From NCBI RefSeq assembly GCF_000373365.1, contig NZ_KB891208.1, positions 124,001 to 188,000 of the forward strand: 64,000 bases of DNA, written 5' to 3'. Below, one piece after another: positions 58,678-64,000 of the stretch (position 1 is its first letter; every line of letters begins with the position of its first letter). Source of the DNA: Parafrankia discariae (GTDB taxonomy: Bacteria > Actinomycetota > Actinomycetes > Frankiales > Frankiaceae). The notes beneath the pieces are model-generated. The model did not search any database. It was not told the origin of the DNA and was given only the letters and a program-made list of their open reading frames with translations. Position numbers and translations under genes: made by a program.

Positions 58678-59259
58678 CTACTGCTTCTGGAAGACGGCCG
58701 CGATCGCGTTCGCGGAGCCGACGCCGGCGGCCCCGATCGTCCCGGTCACGCCCTTGCCCCGGAACTCGATCGAGCTGGCGATGCCGGCGACACCGACGTC
58801 CCGGGTGATCTCGTACCCGGCGGCCGGCAGCGCCTGGCGGTAGAAGGCGCGGGCGGCGTCGCTGTCCACACCCTCCATCGTGAACGTGGAACGACTGCCG
58901 GCGGTCGTCCCCACCTTCACGGTGGCGCCGGGCGGGATCGGGAAGTCGGGCGGGATGTTCGTGCCGCGCAGCGCCTCCGCCCCGGTCGCCGTGTCGACCC
59001 GGCCGACGCCGGGCAGCGACGTCGGGAGCGCGGTCGGGATCGACGTCGGCAGGGAGGTCGGCAGCGACGTCGGCAGGCCGCTGGGCAGGCTGGTCGGAAG
59101 GCTGGTGGGCAGGCTCGCCGAGGGCCGCGGGACGTCCAGGTCGCTGTCGGAGCCGTTGCAGCCGGCGAGGGTGACGGCGGCCACGGCCGCCAGCCCCACC
59201 GCCAGCAGCCTGCCCCGGCATACCCGCCGCCCGACCTGGGTGAGGGTGATGTTCGGCAT
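58678..59259 (-). CDS. Lipoprotein with Leu-Pro-Thr-Ser repeats
   Basis: The 193-residue protein has a signal peptide with lipobox LAGC (C34), a linker made of eight LPTS-type units (about 49-81), and a folded C-terminal domain (PPDFPIPPGATVKVGTTAGSRSTFTMEG, then AARAFYRQALPAAGYEI, GSANAIAAVFQKQ). The domain resembles small alpha/beta modules of secreted lipoproteins. Function unknown. ATG 59259 follows GGGGAGG by about seven bases. Confidence 0.8.
   Translation of the reverse strand: MPNITLTQVGRRVCRGRLLAVGLAAVAAVTLAGCNGSDSDLDVPRPSASLPTSLPTSLPSGLPTSLPTSLPTSIPTALPTSLPGVGRVDTATGAEALRGTNIPPDFPIPPGATVKVGTTAGSRSTFTMEGVDSDAARAFYRQALPAAGYEITRDVGVAGIASSIEFRGKGVTGTIGAAGVGSANAIAAVFQKQ
59018..59113 (-). 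repeat. 12-bp tandem repeat encoding LPTS
   Basis: Eight 12-base units related to GACGTCGGCAGG (plus-strand reading), each giving four residues. Copies differ at one to five bases. The period keeps the frame and forms a flexible spacer between the lipid anchor and the folded domain. Confidence 0.85.
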
Positions 59260-59704
59260 GCCCGGTCCTCCCCGTGCTCGTGATCGTGCCGTGCCGCCGT
59301 GGCCCGTCATGCGGCGGATCCACACAAGATCGACTGAGGACACCCTAGCGGCACATCGTCCGAACCCGTCGCATCGTGTCACGAACGCGACGGCGCCCCG
59401 CATCCCGGAACTCGGACCCCCGTGAACCTCCCGTGGATCTCCCGACATCCCCTGCGAACAAGTGGATTGGGCCGGGGACAACCAGGGGACAGGGAAGTAC
59501 ATGCCATCCGGAGGCGGGACCACCGTCGCCCCGGGCCCGGTGTCGGCACGCGCTGTCGGCGCGGCTCGCCGGGGCTCGGCGGGCGGCAGGGTCGCGCGAT
59601 TCCGACGACTGATCGTCAGGCCGGCTGGGCATGGCGTTTTAGCCCACTGTGCCCACATCATCCATACGTGGAGTCAGGGAGTGTGTACGGAGACAGTCCG
59701 ATAA
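59260..59704. other. Divergent intergenic region before the Nudix-like gene
   Basis: 445 bases with no supported gene. The last 80 bases are less GC-rich and should hold the promoter of the Nudix-like gene. A hairpin CACCCC-GTTT-GGGG lies at about 59709-59722, just inside the first possible start. Confidence 0.35.
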
Positions 59705-60310
59705 GTGTCACCCCGTTTGGGGGGTGTCTTGGGCGGCTTACCCCTGTACGTTCCTTTTGTGGCGGTCACGAACAACGCGGTGATCGGTGTTGCGCTGGGG
59801 TACATCGAGGCCAACCCCGACGAGACGGACCTACTACGCTCGCTGATCGTGCTCGCGCTGCACGGGCCGGCCATCGTCACCCGCACCACGACTCCGGCCC
59901 ATGTGACGTGCAGCGCGGTGCTGGTCTCGCCCGACTGGCGGGTGCTGCAGACCAGGCGGCGTCCGGCCAGGAACTGGCGGCTGCCGGGCGGGCACATCGA
60001 CCCCGAGGACCAGTCGCTGCTCGGCGCCGCGCTGCGTCATCTCGCGGCGGAGGCCGACATCGAGGCGAACGGCCTCATCCCGGCGAGCGTGCTGCCGGTT
60101 GACGTGACGGCCCATCCCATCGACGCCGTCCCCGCGCTCAGCGAGCCCGAGCACGTGCACTACGAGGCCACCTTCCTGCTGCATGTCGACGACCGCACGC
60201 TGCCCGAGCCGTCGGCCCGGGGGATCTCCCGTCGCTGGGTGAACCTCGCCGACGTCCGCGGCAAGCTCGGCGACAAGCTCCGGCTGGCCTCCAACCGCGC
60301 CGAGGTCTGA
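59705..60310 (+). CDS. Nudix-fold protein with degenerate Nudix box
   Basis: The 201-residue protein has the fold pattern (HVTCSAVLVSPDWRVLQTRRRP, WRLPGGHIDPEDQSLLGAALRHLAAEADI). In the Nudix box GX5EX7REUXEEXGU the first E of REU is His and the first E of the EE pair is Ala, so metal binding and hydrolysis are doubtful. It may bind a nucleotide without cutting it. GTG 59705 is the outer start; GTG 59759 (MAVTNNAVIGVALGYI) is plausible too. Neither has a good ribosome-binding site. Confidence 0.72.
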   Translation: MSPRLGGVLGGLPLYVPFVAVTNNAVIGVALGYIEANPDETDLLRSLIVLALHGPAIVTRTTTPAHVTCSAVLVSPDWRVLQTRRRPARNWRLPGGHIDPEDQSLLGAALRHLAAEADIEANGLIPASVLPVDVTAHPIDAVPALSEPEHVHYEATFLLHVDDRTLPEPSARGISRRWVNLADVRGKLGDKLRLASNRAEV

Positions 60311-60972
60311 CCGCTCCGGGCGGCCGAGAGCAGCCCTGAACGGCCCCAGGACACCGTGTTCAGTGATGTGACGGGTCCGGGTCGGGGTCGTTTCCCGACC
60401 AGGGCGTCGACCGGCCTGGTGGCGGTGGCCGGTGAAATGCGCGAAACAATACGCGCACCGCTCTTCCCGTGCGCCCCGGCCGCCGCTACACACAACTGGT
60501 GGCAGCGCGCGGATCCGGCCGGTGGGGACGGCCGATCCTGTCGGCGATGGTCATTCGCGCTGGTCAGCCGCATCGCCTGCGCCTCGATACGGGCCCAGGC
60601 CACGGCGGGCCCGTCCGCTCCCGGTACGGCCCCCGCCGCGCCCTCCGCCCGCGATTCCCCTCGGGCGGACGGCGCCGGAGCCGGCCCGTCGAGCACCCTG
60701 TCGGCCCGTCTCCTGACCGGAGTCGGGGGGTCGGTCAGCTAAAGATCCGAGTAATACGGATTGATTTTTAGCTGAAAGTGATTCGGTCAGCGTTGCCGCT
60801 CCCGCCCGGACAGCTCCCGCCGGACCGGGAGAACGTCCAGGCCAGACATCCAGGCCAGACGTCCAGACCGGATGTCCTGTCTGGTCCTGGGCAATGTCCG
60901 GCTGACGGCGGGGCACGGTCGTAGGCTCCTGGGACGGGTGCCGGCGGCCGGGTGCCGGTGAAGGGGAGCGGC
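60311..60972. other. Intergenic region before the DUF3616 gene
   Basis: 662 bases without a supported gene. It has TGCGCG-AAACAATA-CGCGCA (60438-60457), an AT-rich nested dyad at 60735-60775 and CCAGGCCAGAC direct repeats (60838-60865) facing an inverted copy near 60875-60890. Confidence 0.4.
60735..60775. promoter_or_regulatory. AT-rich nested palindrome
   Basis: TCAGCTAAA (60735-60743) and TTTAGCTGA (60767-60775) are exact inverted repeats enclosing a second dyad ATCCG-AGTAATA-CGGAT (60745-60761). In such GC-rich DNA this 41-base AT-rich structure stands out. It could be an operator pair, a terminator or an element end. Confidence 0.5.
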
Positions 60973-62079
60973 GTGGACACGATTCCGATCCGGTTCGTCG
61001 ACGACCACAAGGTGCTCGACATCGCCGAGTCACTGTCGACGGTGCGCCACGACGGCAGCCACCTGTGGCTGGGCGGCGACGAGACGGTGACGATCGAGCG
61101 GGTGACCCGCTCGGCGGACGGCGGCAGCTACGGCGAGCACGTGAGCTTCGAGGTGAGCGACTTCCTGGAGCTGCCCGAGCCGGCCGACGCCGACGGGGTC
61201 GTGCCGGAGATCGACATCGAGGGTCTGGACCTCGCCGGCGGGTACCTGTGGTTCACCGGGTCGCACGCCCGGACGCGCAAGCGGGTCCGGGCGGAGCACG
61301 CCACCGAGGCCGCACTGGCCCGGCTCGCCAAGGTGAGCAACAACGCCAACCGGCACATCATCGGCCGGATACCGGTCGTGGACACGCCCGACGGGCCCGT
61401 GCTGGCCGCGTCGGCGCCGGACCCGACGAACCCGGGTCGGAAGCTGACGGCGGCGGCCCTGGGCCTGCGCAAGAGCACCCGGATCACCCGCGCGCTGCGC
61501 GACGACCCGCACCTGGGGCCCTTCCTAGCGATCCCCAGCAAGGACAACGGCCTGGACATCGAGGGCCTGGCCGTCGTGGGGGAGCGGATCTACCTGGGCC
61601 TGCGGGGCCCGGTGCTGCGCGGCTGGGCGGTCGTCGTCGAGCTGCGGCTGGCCGGTAGCGACGGCCCCGACCTGCTGCTCGCCCCGCTCGACGACGGCCT
61701 CTACCGCAAGCACTTCCTCGACCTGGGTGGCCTCGGGGTGCGCGACATGATCGCCCACGGGGATGACCTGCTCGTCCTCGCCGGGCCGACCATGGACCTC
61801 GACGGCCCGGTCCGCATCCACGCCTGGCGGGGCGCGGTGCGGGCGGAGACCTCCGTCGTGGTGCGTGGCACCGCCCTGGAGGAGATCATGGACGTCCCCT
61901 ACGGCGACGGAGTGGACCACGCCGAGGGTATCACCCTGATCCCCGATCCGGAGGGCTCCGGCGGGCAGGCGCTGCTGGTCGTCTACGACAGCCCGGCCCC
62001 GCACCGCCGCCGGCACCGCCACGAGATCGTCGCGGACGTCCTGCCGCTGCCGCCCGCGGGTGGTCAGCCGACCGGCTGA
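60973..62079 (+). CDS. DUF3616 beta-propeller-like protein
   Basis: The 368-residue protein has the DUF3616 pattern: HDGSHLWLGGDETVTIERV, GGYLWFTGSHARTRKR, LDIEGLAVVGERIYLGLRGPVLRG, GVRDMIAHGDDLLVLAGPTMDLDG and DHAEGITLIPD, with regular beta-strand repeats as in a propeller. Function unknown. GTG 60973 is chosen because AAGGGGAG precedes it. It is convergent with the sthA-like gene. Confidence 0.85.
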   Translation: MDTIPIRFVDDHKVLDIAESLSTVRHDGSHLWLGGDETVTIERVTRSADGGSYGEHVSFEVSDFLELPEPADADGVVPEIDIEGLDLAGGYLWFTGSHARTRKRVRAEHATEAALARLAKVSNNANRHIIGRIPVVDTPDGPVLAASAPDPTNPGRKLTAAALGLRKSTRITRALRDDPHLGPFLAIPSKDNGLDIEGLAVVGERIYLGLRGPVLRGWAVVVELRLAGSDGPDLLLAPLDDGLYRKHFLDLGGLGVRDMIAHGDDLLVLAGPTMDLDGPVRIHAWRGAVRAETSVVVRGTALEEIMDVPYGDGVDHAEGITLIPDPEGSGGQALLVVYDSPAPHRRRHRHEIVADVLPLPPAGGQPTG

Positions 62080-62094
62080 CGCCAGCCGGTCGGC
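62067..62094. terminator. Bidirectional terminator between DUF3616 and sthA-like genes
   Basis: GCCGACCGGCTG (62067-62078) pairs perfectly with CAGCCGGTCGGC (62083-62094) around ACGC. It overlaps the DUF3616 stop. Downstream, CGGTGCCAGCCAGCC-type units repeat about three times to 62145. Confidence 0.75.
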
Positions 62095-62161
62095 GGTGCC
62101 AGCCAGCCGGGCGGTGCCAGCCAGCCCGGCGGTGCCAGCCGGCCGACCGCCGCTCGGGCCG

Positions 62162-63598
62162 TCAGATGTGGCGGCCCGAGATTCGGGCCACCGCCCGCAT
62201 CTTGTTCATCGCATCGAGCGCGGCGACCTTGTAGGACTCCGCCAGGGTCGGGTAGTTGAAGACGGTGTCGACCAGGTAGTTGACCGTCCCGCCGCAGCCC
62301 ATCACGGCCTGGCCGATGTGGACCAGCTCGGTGGCCCCGGTGCCGAAGACGTGGATGCCGAGCAGCCGGCCGTCCTCGGGGCTCACCAGGAGCTTGAGCA
62401 TGCCGTAGGAGTCGCCGAGGATCGCGCCGCGGGCCAGCTCGCGGTAGCGGGCGATGCCCACCTCGAAGGGCACCGAGCGCTCGGTGAGCTCGTCCTCGGT
62501 GTTGCCGACGTAGGAGATCTCCGGGATCGTGTAGATGCCGATCGGCATCAGCTCGGCCCGCATCCCGGTGGCCGGCTCGCCGCACGCCGCGTAGGCGGCC
62601 AGCCGCCCCTGCTCCATGGACGTCGCCGCCAGGGCCGGGAAGCCGATCACGTCGCCGACGGCGTAGATGTGGTCGACCTCGGTGCGGAAGTCCGGGCCGA
62701 CCAGGATCCGGCCGCGGTTGTCCGCGGAGAGGCCCGCGTTCTGGAGCTGGAGCACCTCGGTGAGCCCCTGCCGCCCGGCGGAGTACATGACGGTGTCGGC
62801 GGGGATCTTCTTGCCGCTCTCCAGCGTCGTGAGGGTGCCGCCGTTGTGGCGTTCCACGGAGACCACGGACTCGCGGAACCGGAAGGTCACCGCGAGGTCG
62901 CGCAGCTGGTACTTGAGCGCCTCGATGATCTCCAGGTCGCAGAAGTCCAGCATCCGGTCGCGCCGCTCGACGACGGTCACCTTCGTGCCCAGCGCCGCGA
63001 ACATCGAGGCGTACTCGATGCCGATGACCCCGGCGCCGACCACGACCATCGAGCCGGGGATCCGGTCGATGTCGAGGATCTGGTCGCTGTCGACGACCGT
63101 GCGGCCGTCGAAGTCCACCGAGTCGGGCCGGGCCGGCCGGGTGCCGGTGGCAATGATGATCTTGTTGGCGCGGACCTGTCGCTCCTCGACGCCGCCCGGG
63201 CCGCGCACGCTCACGGTGTTCGGGTCGAGGAAGGTGGCGAGCCCGGAGAGGACCTGGACCCGGTTGCGGGTGAGCTGGCTGCGGATCACGTCGATCTCGC
63301 GGCCGATCACGTGCTGTGTCCGCGCGGAGAGGTCCGCGACCGTGATCTCGTCCTTGAGCCGGTAGCTCTGCCCGTAGACCTCTCGCTGGGCCAGGCCCGT
63401 CAGGTACATGACGGCCTCGCGCAGCGTTTTGGACGGGATGGTGCCGGTGTTGATGCAGACCCCGCCGATCATGTCCCGCTTGTCGACGACCGCGACGCTG
63501 CGCCCGAGCTTGGCCGCGGCGATGGCGGCCTTCTGCCCGCCGGGCCCGGAACCGATGACAAGGACATCGACCTCGTGCACGTCGTTTCCCCCTGTCAT
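62162..63598 (-). CDS. sthA: Soluble pyridine nucleotide transhydrogenase-like flavoprotein
   Basis: SthA exchanges hydride between NADPH and NAD+. The 478-residue protein has the FAD motif [12 protein letters not shown] (15-26), [17 protein letters not shown] where the second redox Cys of lipoamide dehydrogenases is T53, the NAD(P) motif [36 protein letters not shown], and the dimerisation end [31 protein letters not shown]. The missing disulfide supports SthA over dihydrolipoamide dehydrogenase. ATG 63598. Confidence 0.9.
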   Translation of the reverse strand: MTGGNDVHEVDVLVIGSGPGGQKAAIAAAKLGRSVAVVDKRDMIGGVCINTGTIPSKTLREAVMYLTGLAQREVYGQSYRLKDEITVADLSARTQHVIGREIDVIRSQLTRNRVQVLSGLATFLDPNTVSVRGPGGVEERQVRANKIIIATGTRPARPDSVDFDGRTVVDSDQILDIDRIPGSMVVVGAGVIGIEYASMFAALGTKVTVVERRDRMLDFCDLEIIEALKYQLRDLAVTFRFRESVVSVERHNGGTLTTLESGKKIPADTVMYSAGRQGLTEVLQLQNAGLSADNRGRILVGPDFRTEVDHIYAVGDVIGFPALAATSMEQGRLAAYAACGEPATGMRAELMPIGIYTIPEISYVGNTEDELTERSVPFEVGIARYRELARGAILGDSYGMLKLLVSPEDGRLLGIHVFGTGATELVHIGQAVMGCGGTVNYLVDTVFNYPTLAESYKVAALDAMNKMRAVARISGRHI

Positions 63599-64000
63599 TT
63601 ATCGTGTCGCGCCGAGGCTATCCGCCCGGGGGGCCCGGAACCCCCGGCGATCGGTGTTGTTACGCCGTTTTCTCGCCCAGGTCCCCAGAACGTCACACCT
63701 GTCGCGCCATGTCGTGGCTTGCGTTCCCATCGTCACACGCCGACGTGGGGGACGGCGTGGTCCCCCTGTGCTCACCCGGGCCGCCCCGGCCGGTGGCCGG
63801 CGGAGCCCGAAAATCCGAGCGGCGACCCGTAACGAAAGCCGGGCCGCCTCGTTGGACAGGGCATCGGGGGTCGCGGGGGTCGTGGAGGCTGGCTGGGGGG
63901 TCTTCCACGGCTCTCGCGACGGGGTTGTGCCGACCTGCCGTGGGGATGGCGTGCTCCCGGCCAGCTGGCCGGGAGCGCAGGCGTCGGCATCGGGACCCGG
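63599..64000. other. Upstream region of sthA and window edge
   Basis: 402 bases with no supported gene. GCTCCCGGCCAG with its complement forms a perfect 24-base palindrome at 63953-63976, probably a terminator or operator of a gene beyond the window. Confidence 0.4.

Noticed and set aside
62060-63832. 590-codon plus-strand frame over the sthA-like gene
   Set aside because: No domain, composition of an antisense shadow, and the sthA-like product is convincing.

Overview
The window is high-GC DNA with GTG/TTG starts, an actinobacterial gene order and a mycothiol S-conjugate amidase (mca), so it comes from an actinomycete. Gene content and order (mfd-surA-like-mazG, sppA, eno-ftsB-DUF501-ppx, greA/mca, leuS, pckG, phoH) fit a Frankia-type organism. 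That genus-level call is inference from recollected gene order, not a search.

Region 1 (1-11.3 kb) is an accessory surface-polysaccharide locus. It has a partial O-antigen-polymerase-like membrane protein, two membrane-anchored GH26-like glycosidases (1257-2777 and 8519-11236), and between them a tightly packed leftward operon: rfbF (glucose-1-phosphate cytidylyltransferase), a DUF4910 aminopeptidase-like protein, an IspD-family cytidylyltransferase, a PhyH-like Fe(II)/2-oxoglutarate dioxygenase and a short-chain dehydrogenase whose YxxxK catalytic pair is replaced. I see this as the best candidate in the window for an undescribed pathway (a CDP-linked surface glycan or polyol).

Region 2 (11.3-24.8 kb) is core: a MerR regulator, mfd, a SurA-N-like exported protein, mazG, an S49 peptidase, eno, ftsB, DUF501, ppx/gppA and a family-5 uracil-DNA glycosylase. 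Several of these overlap by ATGA and should be translationally coupled. Region 3 (24.8-26.95 kb) is almost gene-free. It holds a dyad-symmetric operator-like site, a 30-codon ORF with a strong ribosome-binding site, and an unusual tRNA-like gene with a UAA anticodon but no long variable arm.

Region 4 (27-38.8 kb) has a Bax1-I family membrane protein, a PPOX-type flavin/F420 protein, small conserved proteins, an MBOAT plus SGNH pair for extracytoplasmic O-acylation, an alpha/beta hydrolase, an exported trypsin-like protease, and a MoxR/ChlI-like ATPase with a VWA partner. Region 5 (39-55 kb) is core again: greA, mca with its small membrane neighbour, arfB, leuS, a YyaL-type thioredoxin-domain protein, a TrhA/hemolysin III protein, pckG, phoH with a structured leader, msrA and radC. 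Region 6 (55-64 kb) has a maleylpyruvate-isomerase C-domain remnant, two lipoproteins, an orphan zinc-type adenylate kinase, a degenerate Nudix protein, a DUF3616 protein and an SthA-type flavoprotein. No insertion sequence, integrase, rRNA gene or CRISPR array was seen.
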